Source: CG1-02-33-12 sp964403775 (GTDB lineage: Archaea; Nanobdellota; Nanobdellia; Woesearchaeales; CG1-02-33-12). Taken from it: a stretch of DNA of 13,700 bases. The DNA lies in the NCBI GenBank assembly GCA_964403775.1, contig CAYOHL010000021.1, positions 1-13,700 on the forward strand, given 5' to 3'. Below are positions 6,063 through 11,677 of this stretch, piece after piece (within the stretch, counting starts at the first letter, position 1; each line of letters opens with the position of its first letter). Position numbers and translations under genes: made by a program. A model generated the notes under the pieces. The model saw only the letters and a list, made by a program, of their open reading frames with translations. It made no database searches and was not told the origin of the DNA.

Positions 6063-6899
6063 TTATTTCCCATATTCCACAAAACCTTTTGAGATTGAGT
6101 CACCAAGCTCAGGTACTTTTTCCAATAACAGTTTTCCTTGTTCGCTTTCAGTATTTCCTATTTCCAGCATGACAAAAATCTTGTTTTGTATTCCATCTGG
6201 AAACTCCATGCCAGTTGCCTCCAAGTCAACAGGAACAATAGATGCGCCCGTAATCTTAATACCACCTAAAGCATTGTTCCCAAGAATAGAGTTTATCATT
6301 AAGCAGGCCAGTTTTCTGCTCTCTTTTTCTTTTTCCGAGCCTGAAACAATGAATGCTTTTATGTTGTTTTTTGTGTTCTTGTTTTTCCCTGGCCTAAGGC
6401 TTATTGCAACATCTGCCTCGTAGGGTTTGTCGCTTTTTGACAAGTCATTGCAGTTTATTGAAATTATCCCTTCATCTTCATCATACTCATTAAGCTTTCT
6501 TGTAGAAAATATATTAAAATAATTAACTCCTGCGTTAGTAAGCTTGAAAACAAGAGAGTTTGCTATATCGCACATCTCTTTTGATGGCTTTATATTGTCT
6601 TTTTCATAGCCAGGGTCAACAAGGATTTTTTTATTGGTTAGTTTTTCCCCAGCAAACTCATCGCATGTTAATGTGTTTAGGTCTGCCTTTACAAGGTTGT
6701 CAATAAGAATTTCATTGCCTATTTTTGCAAACTGNNNNNNNNNNNNNNNNNNNNNNNNNNNNNNNNNNNNNNNNNNNNNNNNNNNNNNNNNNNNNNNNNN
6801 NNNNNNNNNNNNNNNNNNNNNNNNNNNNNNNNNNATTATAGCAGCTGCAACTACCTCGATGGCCGAGAGCATTGAGAATGCTGCACCTCTTTTTTTCAT
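6063..6899 (-). CDS. Membrane-anchored Amidase_3-like protein with lost zinc ligands (interrupted by assembly gap)
   Basis: The N-terminus MKKRGAAFSMLSAIEVVAAAI is a basic patch and the start of a membrane helix. After the 100-N gap the frame continues to a natural stop. Residue numbers assume the gap is truly 100 bases. The part after the gap follows the order of N-acetylmuramoyl-L-alanine amidase type 3: ILVDPG (92-97), a helix ending STR (132-134), ADVAISL (162-168), a helix with RKLACLMINSIL, and VMLEIGN (243-249) with a C-terminal ISKGFVEYG. The active enzymes have His after DPG and His in SIH; here those are Y98 and R169, while E246 matches the catalytic Glu. It is therefore probably not a zinc amidase, which fits an archaeon without murein. 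It may bind glycans or proteins. A pilin-type leader links it to the neighbouring genes. The fold call is inference; if the gap hides a boundary, the two flanks could be different genes. Confidence 0.65.
   Translation of the reverse strand: MKKRGAAFSMLSAIEVVAAAIXXXXXXXXXXXXXXXXXXXXXXXXXXXXXXXXXXQFAKIGNEILIDNLVKADLNTLTCDEFAGEKLTNKKILVDPGYEKDNIKPSKEMCDIANSLVFKLTNAGVNYFNIFSTRKLNEYDEDEGIISINCNDLSKSDKPYEADVAISLRPGKNKNTKNNIKAFIVSGSEKEKESRKLACLMINSILGNNALGGIKITGASIVPVDLEATGMEFPDGIQNKIFVMLEIGNTESEQGKLLLEKVPELGDSISKGFVEYGK
6735..6834. other. Assembly gap (100 N)
   Basis: Exactly 100 N, the usual placeholder for a scaffold gap of unknown size. It interrupts the Amidase_3-like gene after its membrane helix begins. 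Frame happens to be kept across it, which has a one-in-three chance, so continuity of the gene is likely but unproven. Confidence 0.98.
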
Positions 6900-6959
6900 A
6901 CATACCCCTAGAAAGTTAAAGTTTAAATGCTTTTTGGTGAATTGCTTTTAATAAGTATA

Positions 6960-8165
6960 TCATTCAGCTTCTTCAGGATATTTACACCCAATAATGTTTA
7001 TCTCAGGATGTCCAAGGTCAACGCCTCTTTGTTTTTTAATAACAGCCTTAAAAGTAATTGTATCTGGAGATTCTGCATTTAAGCCAAGGTATCCTCTCTC
7101 TGAAGACCTTAGAATGCAGATGTTTTCATCGCTGTCTTTAACAAAAGCAATTCTTTCATCTTCATTATCTTTATAATAATATATGTAAGAAAAAGGGAGG
7201 TTATATTCTAAAATAACTTTTTCATCCTTAGGTAAATAATCTGTACCTTTTAATATTGGCTGATATGTGCAAAGAGATGTATCCACTTCTATTGATGATA
7301 TAATCTCATCTTTTTTGTCTTCATGCTTTAAGATTAATTTTAAGTTTTTTTCATCTGATTCTGTGAATTCAACAATGTATTTTTCTGGGATCTCTAACTC
7401 GAAATTAAATGCACCGCAGCTGCATGGTTCTGGATTCTCAACATCTACAAATTTCCTTTCTTTGCATGATTCTATAAATTCTGCAAGTTTTTTCAGCCCA
7501 TATATTGCCTTTTTTTCTTCTCTGTATTCCTGGCTTATGCATGAACCTTCTTCAGTCTCTCCACAGACTGCAACTGAATTCTCATCATACTCATTGTATT
7601 TTTCAACATAAACAACCCTGAATTGTGACGTGTCTTCTGTTGAAATTAAGTCTGATTTTATAGTAAAAATATCAGGCATTTGTGATCTTGATATGATAAA
7701 ACCATTTCCTACAAAATCTAGTCCATCAAATGTTCTGCAAATAAGGTTTTTATCTTTGCATATAAAGTTCCTACCCTCTTGACGTTCTGGCTTCCTGCAC
7801 AAACATATGCATGTTTTACCTTTTTCACAATCAGGAGGCTTATTAAATATACTCTCAAAGTTAGAATACTTAACATATTTTGTTTCTATTTTACCGGTAC
7901 TAACAACAGATTCTTTGTCTTTTAAGAACCCAATTATTGCCGTGTCCTTGTCCATGCGCAGAGCCATTGATTTTCTTGTGCCGTGATCATTTCCATTTAC
8001 CTCTTCTATTAATGCGACCAATTGGTTGAATGAGTCCTTGCTGGCATCACTCAGCCTGAAAAACTTGCTTATTATAGTTGCGGCAGAAACAAATATGATT
8101 ATTGCAATTATAACACCTATCAGAACCTCTAAGGAGATTATGCCTGCTTTTCTATTTTTTCTCAT
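6960..8165 (-). CDS. Large prepilin-like membrane-anchored protein (401 aa)
   Basis: The N-terminus RKNRKAG-IISLEVLIGVIIAIII matches the type IV prepilin pattern: basic residues, Gly at the cleavage site and Glu at position +5 of the mature chain, then about 20 hydrophobic residues (to about 33). If cut by the archaeal prepilin peptidase, this would be an unusually large minor pilin. The outer domain has about a dozen Cys, including a cluster CEKGKTCICLC (about 113-124) and CSCG, plus several sheet-like segments (FRVVYVEKY, FELEIPEKYIVEF, VILEYNLPFSYIYYY). It probably has several disulfides or a metal site. The start overlaps the previous stop as ATGA, so it is translationally coupled to the calcium-loop gene. 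I recognise no family for the outer region. The next gene follows after 60 bp. Confidence 0.85.
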   Translation of the reverse strand: MRKNRKAGIISLEVLIGVIIAIIIFVSAATIISKFFRLSDASKDSFNQLVALIEEVNGNDHGTRKSMALRMDKDTAIIGFLKDKESVVSTGKIETKYVKYSNFESIFNKPPDCEKGKTCICLCRKPERQEGRNFICKDKNLICRTFDGLDFVGNGFIISRSQMPDIFTIKSDLISTEDTSQFRVVYVEKYNEYDENSVAVCGETEEGSCISQEYREEKKAIYGLKKLAEFIESCKERKFVDVENPEPCSCGAFNFELEIPEKYIVEFTESDEKNLKLILKHEDKKDEIISSIEVDTSLCTYQPILKGTDYLPKDEKVILEYNLPFSYIYYYKDNEDERIAFVKDSDENICILRSSERGYLGLNAESPDTITFKAVIKKQRGVDLGHPEINIIGCKYPEEAE

Positions 8166-8464
8166 TTGGATTTGGCATCAGTTATGCATTCCTTTTTTGT
8201 TATTTTATCCGCACAATCTTTAAGAGGGGTGGGACATTTTGATTCATCTTGAACATTAGGATCACAAGGACATGGGTCAATAGCATCACTAAGCCCGTCT
8301 CCATCACAGTCATGGCCAATACTAAAAATGTGTTGGTTTAATTGGTTTCTCTCTTTTCCTATAACGCCTGTATAAATCATTATTGAAACAGCCAAAACAA
8401 CAAGAACTATTGCAGCAACAACAATAACATTCAAAGTTAGTTCAACAGCTTTTTTGTTTTTCAT
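8162..8464 (-). CDS. Short membrane-anchored protein with thrombospondin-3-like calcium loop (100 aa)
   Basis: MKNKKAVELTLN precedes one membrane helix (about 12-31), again with KKA before the hydrophobic run and a Glu at mature position +3. After a short basic/polar linker comes DCDGDGLSDAIDPCPCDP (about 52-69). This has the Asp spacing DxDxDGxxDxxD of thrombospondin type-3/OmpA-type calcium loops, followed by Cys-Pro, and continues PNVQDESKC. Such loops bind Ca2+ and are common in surface proteins. The rest has four more Cys in a short Lys/Asp-rich tail. GAGGT just before ATG 8464 is a good ribosome binding site. Stop overlaps the 401-aa gene start. It may be a calcium-stabilised minor subunit or adaptor; the partner is unknown. 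Confidence 0.85.
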   Translation of the reverse strand: MKNKKAVELTLNVIVVAAIVLVVLAVSIMIYTGVIGKERNQLNQHIFSIGHDCDGDGLSDAIDPCPCDPNVQDESKCPTPLKDCADKITKKECITDAKSK

Positions 8465-8496
8465 TTTTTTACCTCATGCAATTAAATCCCATCTAA

Positions 8497-9144
8497 TTAA
8501 CTATAATATCCCGCAAAGCATATATCGCCGTCTATTTTGTACATGTCAAACTTGTATGATCCGTCTTCCTTTGGAATATAAAAATCTTTAGATGGGATAT
8601 CCTCAAATAATGCTTTGATGTGTAACATTCGGGATATTTCTACAATTTTGATTGTTGAAGGGTACATCATATTGTTCTTTTTGAATTCATCATCAAATTC
8701 AACTTCGGTCTGGGATTTACTGGAAAACATAACAATGCACGGCTTGTAGGGTGTTTCAATCTTGTAATATTTTAACTGGCCTACTCCAGTCTCAACCACC
8801 ATCCTTAAATTGCCATTTGAGGAGCTTTCAAAAGTTAATTCACATTTTTCAAAATCCTTAAATACTAATTCCTCTTTGGATACCTGTTCTTTCTCTGTTT
8901 CCAAAAGTTTGGAAACTGTTTCTTTAACTGCCTCAACATTCTCTTCCATGGACTCTGGCAACTCAAACTTATAACCCAGTTTTTCCTGGCCTATTTTAAA
9001 AATGCCTGTGGCATTATTAATTTTTCCCCAGAACTGTGCTGATGCCCCTGGAATGAATTGAAGGTATAACAAATATAAGCCTATAATAATTAGAAATCCT
9101 GCTATTACCCACTTTGCAATTTCCTCCAAAGTATATCCTGCCAT
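8497..9144 (-). CDS. Membrane-anchored extracytoplasmic protein (215 aa)
   Basis: MAGYTLEEIAKW is followed by one membrane helix (about 13-31, VIAGFLIIIGLYLLYLQFI). Unlike its neighbours it lacks the Lys-Lys-Ala patch, so it may be a simple signal anchor. The outer part starts with a linker, then a charged helix (about 65-90, with ENVEAVKETVSKLLETEKEQ) likely to form a coiled coil, then a sheet-rich domain (CELTFESSSNGNLRMVVE, YKIETPYKPCIVMFSS) with three Cys, ending ICFAGYYS. The start lies 2 bp after the stop of the 53-aa gene. No family recognised. The stem-helix plus globular-domain layout resembles that of the 182-aa and 197-aa proteins of the same operon. Confidence 0.85.
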   Translation of the reverse strand: MAGYTLEEIAKWVIAGFLIIIGLYLLYLQFIPGASAQFWGKINNATGIFKIGQEKLGYKFELPESMEENVEAVKETVSKLLETEKEQVSKEELVFKDFEKCELTFESSSNGNLRMVVETGVGQLKYYKIETPYKPCIVMFSSKSQTEVEFDDEFKKNNMMYPSTIKIVEISRMLHIKALFEDIPSKDFYIPKEDGSYKFDMYKIDGDICFAGYYS

Positions 9145-9146
9145 TT

Positions 9147-9308
9147 TCAGCCAAACCTTAAAAAGTCAAACAGGCTGTTGATGTTAGCAATCAGGCTTTC
9201 CCTTATTCCCTTTGCAAAAAACAAAAAAAACAGCAGGAATGCCAATACAAACAGCCATAACACTATCTCCCTTCTCGTAAGCGCTTTCTTGCTGATAATT
9301 TTTCTCAT
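9147..9308 (-). CDS. Small single-helix membrane protein (53 aa)
   Basis: I read this gene directly between two longer ones; it starts at ATG 9308 and ends in TGA. The protein begins MRKIISKKALTRREIVLW, then has a very hydrophobic Leu/Phe segment (about 16-32), and ends in an amphipathic stretch (GIRESLIANINSLFDFLRFG). The first part carries the same KKA patch, but the charged TRRE after it means a classical pilin cut is unlikely. It lies 9 bp after the 243-aa gene and 2 bp before the 215-aa gene, so it is clearly inside the operon, and without it there would be a 173-bp hole in a tightly packed unit. Function unknown; it could assist assembly of its neighbours. Confidence 0.72.
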   Translation of the reverse strand: MRKIISKKALTRREIVLWLFVLAFLLFFLFFAKGIRESLIANINSLFDFLRFG

Positions 9309-9317
9309 TTTAATGAT

Positions 9318-10049
9318 TTAAATGCTCTCTAAAACCTTGCATTTGGTTTTTGCACCCTCTGCTCTGATCTGTTCAATATATATCATATTCATTTCCTTGA
9401 TTTCTTTATCACCAATAAGTTTACCAAGCCATGTCACATCCGGGCTGACAAAATATATAGAGTAAACCTCTTCTTTTTCTCCAATGAATTGGATATCTTC
9501 GCTTGCAAGGATTCTTCCACTGCCTTTCCAGCTTTGGATATACTCCAAATAACTAATCCCCTCTTCATTGCCTTCTTCATCCTCTTGGGTCAGGTAGAAA
9601 TTCTCACCCATATAATCCATAAGTTCTTTACCGCTTATCGGCTCTATGTTGCCATCAATATAAAAAAAGTAGCATATAAAACATTTTTCATCACCTTTTA
9701 GGTTGAATGTATCAAAAATATTTCCATACTCCCCATTAAGGAAAGTCCACCAGCATCTTGCACTTAGGTCTGAAATCTGCATCATCACTTGTTCTTTATC
9801 GCCCTTAAGTTCTTTTTGCTGGGTCTTACACACTATAGGAAAGGGGTTTAACTCTACAACCCATGCAACCCTTAAATTAGACTTTACCCTTGTCAATATG
9901 CTTCCCCTGCATGCCTGCTCATCCACTGCCTGGTCTGCTCTTGTAAAAAACTGCTGTATTGCATAAATTATGATTGCAAAACTTAGTATTGCTATCAGCA
10001 GCAGTATAAGGAAAGACCTTGCTACTGCTTTACGGCTTTGGTAAGACAT
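9318..10049 (-). CDS. Membrane-anchored cysteine-containing protein (243 aa)
   Basis: MSYQSRKAVARS leads to one membrane helix (about 13-32, FLILLLIAILSFAIIIYAI). The outer domain holds several Cys: EQACRG, FPIVCK, ARCWWTF, and the pair CFIC (about 122-125). The block from CWW through FLNGEYGNIF to KCFICYFF is the most family-like part, and spaced Cys here could form disulfides or a metal site. Later parts are sheet-like (EEVYSIYFVSP). The start overlaps the end of the 43-aa gene by 20 bp and is preceded by GGGGTTG, a ribosome binding site like that of radA. I do not recognise a named family. It is the first large product of the ten-gene operon, hence possibly its most abundant outer component. 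Confidence 0.85.
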   Translation of the reverse strand: MSYQSRKAVARSFLILLLIAILSFAIIIYAIQQFFTRADQAVDEQACRGSILTRVKSNLRVAWVVELNPFPIVCKTQQKELKGDKEQVMMQISDLSARCWWTFLNGEYGNIFDTFNLKGDEKCFICYFFYIDGNIEPISGKELMDYMGENFYLTQEDEEGNEEGISYLEYIQSWKGSGRILASEDIQFIGEKEEVYSIYFVSPDVTWLGKLIGDKEIKEMNMIYIEQIRAEGAKTKCKVLESI

Positions 10050-10161
10050 TTGACAACCCCTTTATTGAAAAAAATAATATTATTATGAGAATAACTGCAA
10101 TCAATATTACAACCAGCATTTCTGGAGTAATATCCCATCCTCTTTTTTTTGGTTTATGCAT
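10030..10161 (-). CDS. Small single-helix membrane protein, first gene of operon (43 aa)
   Basis: The gene starts at ATG 10161 and ends in TAA. The protein begins MHKPKKRGWDITPEM, then has one hydrophobic Val/Ile/Leu helix (about 15-32) and a short tail KGLSNVLPKP. The KKRG before the helix and a Glu just before it resemble a minimal pilin-type leader. A TATA box centred about 26 nt before the ATG implies a leaderless transcript starting at or next to the start codon. This makes it the first gene of the operon running to 4409. It overlaps the 243-aa gene by 20 bp. Function unknown. It is short, but the promoter spacing, operon overlap and membrane helix support it. Confidence 0.7.
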   Translation of the reverse strand: MHKPKKRGWDITPEMLVVILIAVILIIILFFSIKGLSNVLPKP

Positions 10162-10183
10162 GGGTAAAGGCCTTGTTTTTATG

Positions 10184-10190
10184 TATATAA
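10184..10190 (-). promoter_or_regulatory. TATA box for the ten-gene membrane-protein operon
   Basis: Minus strand TTATATA in AGCTTATATACATAAA, centred about 26 nt before ATG 10161, predicts a leaderless message. It sits in the 45-bp gap after the MEMO-family gene and is the only good promoter seen for the run of genes down to 4409. Confidence 0.55.
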
Positions 10191-10206
10191 GCTTTTCGGT
10201 GGCAAA

Positions 10207-11076
10207 TTATCTGAAAATAATGCTTGCATAGCCAACAGCATTATTATAATCGCCAATAATGTCAGCAGAGGTATAATACTGCATAAGATTTACCTTCTTT
10301 GCCTTGCCTTTCATTAGCTCTGTTAATATAGCTATTGGAACAGCACCGCAGATAGTTGCCTGCTTCCTATTGATATACTCAAGAAATCCCCTTGAATCAA
10401 GGGACTTTATAAAGCTTATTGCGCCATTGTCAAGCTTTTGCATATTCTCTTTTACATTTGCTGAAAATGGGACATAGCCATAGCTGAAGCCATAATGCGT
10501 AAAATCAGAGCTTGCAATTATGCATATCTTTTTATTAGATTCCTGTATTGTTTTCTTAATTCCTGATGCAATTTCATTAACATTGCAGTCAAATCCAGCT
10601 GTTATGGGGATAAACCTTAGTTTTTTCAAATTATCCCTGCTTACAAACTGCAAAAATGGAAGCTGAACCTCAATAGAATGCTCATGAAGATGTGCTGATG
10701 AATCCTCAACAATGCAGGACTTGCTAACTAACATCTTTCCAAATTCCTTATCTGCCCTAACAACCCCAAATGGTGTTTCCCAGTCATCCAAGATAGTTGA
10801 TGTCCTTCCAAGTCCAGAGTGATTTGGTCCAATAACAACAAATAGGTCAGGAAACCCTGATTCTGCAATCTCCTTATAAGACCATGCAGCGCACGGCCCA
10901 GAAAAAAAATAGCCTGCATGCGGAACAACAGCCCCTAAAACCAAACCATCCCTTCTATTTATTGGCAATGCACCAGGCCCTTTCTTTGACTCAAAGCATT
11001 CTATTATCTGCCTGTTTAAGCTGTCAAAATCCGATTCATAGAACTGGCCCGCAACAATAGGCTTTCTTATTGCCAT
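10207..11076 (-). CDS. amrB: MEMO1/AmrB family protein
   Basis: This is a clear 289-aa, full-length member of the MEMO family, called AmmeMemoRadiSam system protein B when found with its usual partners. Signature blocks are RKPIVAGQFYE (4-14), VPHAGYFFSG (51-60), IGPNHSG (82-88), HEHSIEVQLPFLQ (131-143), SSDFTHYG (189-196), GAVPIAI (244-250) and YYTSADI near the end. The fold resembles class III extradiol dioxygenases; His 53, 86 and 194 are candidate metal ligands. The archaeal role is not settled. Family partners (an AMMECR1 protein and a radical SAM enzyme) are not in this window. A TATA box about 26 nt upstream suggests a leaderless transcript of its own, with a terminator between it and the pilin gene, so its place between pilin and membrane-protein operon may be chance. 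Confidence 0.93.
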   Translation of the reverse strand: MAIRKPIVAGQFYESDFDSLNRQIIECFESKKGPGALPINRRDGLVLGAVVPHAGYFFSGPCAAWSYKEIAESGFPDLFVVIGPNHSGLGRTSTILDDWETPFGVVRADKEFGKMLVSKSCIVEDSSAHLHEHSIEVQLPFLQFVSRDNLKKLRFIPITAGFDCNVNEIASGIKKTIQESNKKICIIASSDFTHYGFSYGYVPFSANVKENMQKLDNGAISFIKSLDSRGFLEYINRKQATICGAVPIAILTELMKGKAKKVNLMQYYTSADIIGDYNNAVGYASIIFR

Positions 11077-11097
11077 AGCTAGCTATAATCATTTGTT

Positions 11098-11105
11098 CTA
11101 TAAAA
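11098..11105 (-). promoter_or_regulatory. TATA box of the MEMO-family gene
   Basis: The minus strand reads TTTTATAG, centred about 26 nt before ATG 11076, predicting a leaderless start. No ribosome binding site precedes the ATG, which agrees. Confidence 0.5.
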
Positions 11106-11127
11106 GGTTTGCTTTTTTAGAATAAAC

Positions 11128-11147
11128 TAAAAATAAAAAAATAAAAT
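11128..11147 (-). terminator. T-rich terminator after the pilin gene
   Basis: Right after the pilin stop codon the minus strand is nearly all T (runs of 4, 7 and 5 T broken by single A). Oligo-T tracts are the known archaeal intrinsic termination signal. It would separate pilin transcription from the MEMO-family gene. Confidence 0.55.
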
Positions 11148-11149
11148 AT

Positions 11150-11587
11150 TTACTGAACCTGTGCTGAGATGCTTCCTGTTGCCACGTGTGATATCCCGCT
11201 TTCCTTTGTGTATCCAATAGTTATGTCTTCCTTGAACTTTGTTCCGGTTATATCCCCTGTACAAGTTACTGTGATTACTTCCTGCTCTCCGTCATTTAAG
11301 CCATCTAAAGCTAATCCTACTCCATTACAGTCTCCTGCTATGCTGATGTTAAATGGGTTTAAGTCCTCTCCCATCCCATTTCTCACAACAAGGGTTATTT
11401 CATTTGTTCCTCCGTCAACCTTGAAGTCAACGCAACTTAGTCCTGGAGGCATGTTGCAGCTTGAAGGAAGATATCTTCCCGGATTCAATACTCCAAAATA
11501 TGCCAAAGCTGCTATTGCAATCAAAACAACAAGAATTGCCCATCCATAGGTCATTAAGAATTCCATGGCAGCTTGTGCTTTTTTCAT
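11150..11587 (-). CDS. Class III signal peptide pilin-like protein, likely major subunit (145 aa)
   Basis: The N-terminus MKKA-QAAMEFLMTYGWAILVVL is a textbook archaeal class III signal. The basic residues and Ala at the cut site are followed by a mature chain starting QAAME, with Glu at +5 and a hydrophobic assembly helix to about residue 32. Cleavage would be by an archaeal prepilin peptidase (PibD/EppA type), which is not in this window. The remaining 110 residues are a small sheet-rich domain with four Cys (SSCNMPPGLSC, GDCNG, TCTG), likely two disulfides, and typical surface-protein composition (Gly, Thr, Asn, no excess Lys). It has its own TATA boxes, a leader and a near-perfect ribosome binding site, unlike its neighbours, as expected for an abundant subunit. 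It lies directly after the two T2SF membrane proteins, the usual assembly platform. Confidence 0.92.
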   Translation of the reverse strand: MKKAQAAMEFLMTYGWAILVVLIAIAALAYFGVLNPGRYLPSSCNMPPGLSCVDFKVDGGTNEITLVVRNGMGEDLNPFNISIAGDCNGVGLALDGLNDGEQEVITVTCTGDITGTKFKEDITIGYTKESGISHVATGSISAQVQ

Positions 11588-11590
11588 TTT

Positions 11591-11598
11591 ATCACCTC
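11591..11598 (-). promoter_or_regulatory. Strong Shine-Dalgarno of the pilin gene
   Basis: The minus strand reads GAGGTGAT, then AAA, then ATG 11587. It is complementary to the 3' end of archaeal 16S rRNA over 8 bases, the best ribosome binding site in the window. Confidence 0.8.
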
Positions 11599-11614
11599 TC
11601 TCCTGGATTTTGAT

Positions 11615-11630
11615 AGTATATTGCTATACT
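11615..11630 (-). promoter_or_regulatory. Predicted 5'-terminal hairpin with GNRA loop, pilin leader
   Basis: The minus strand reads AGTATA-GCAA-TATACT, a perfect 6-bp stem closed by GCAA, a GNRA-type tetraloop. If transcription uses the upstream TATA box (11653-11663), the message would begin at or next to this hairpin. If it uses the nearer box, the element would lie between TATA and start site and would not be transcribed. Confidence 0.4.
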
Positions 11631-11634
11631 TTTT

Positions 11635-11663
11635 TATATATTAATACTAACTTATATATAAAA
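11635..11663 (-). promoter_or_regulatory. Two TATA-like elements for the pilin gene
   Basis: Minus-strand TTTTATATATA (11653-11663) and TATATAA-type sequence (11633-11640) predict starts near 11630 and 11611, giving leaders of about 43 or 24 nt. The first overlaps no gene; the preceding T2SF gene ends at 11678. Confidence 0.5.
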
Positions 11664-11677
11664 CTAACTATTTTCAG

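Noticed and set aside
6922..6927. TTTAAA element about 26 nt before ATG 6899, possible internal promoter
   Set aside because: Short and weak, and the gene has a GGGG-type ribosome binding site fitting translation from the operon message instead. Cannot be excluded.
6634..6951. Plus-strand open frame across the N gap
   Set aside because: Open only because N codons cannot be stops; no protein features.
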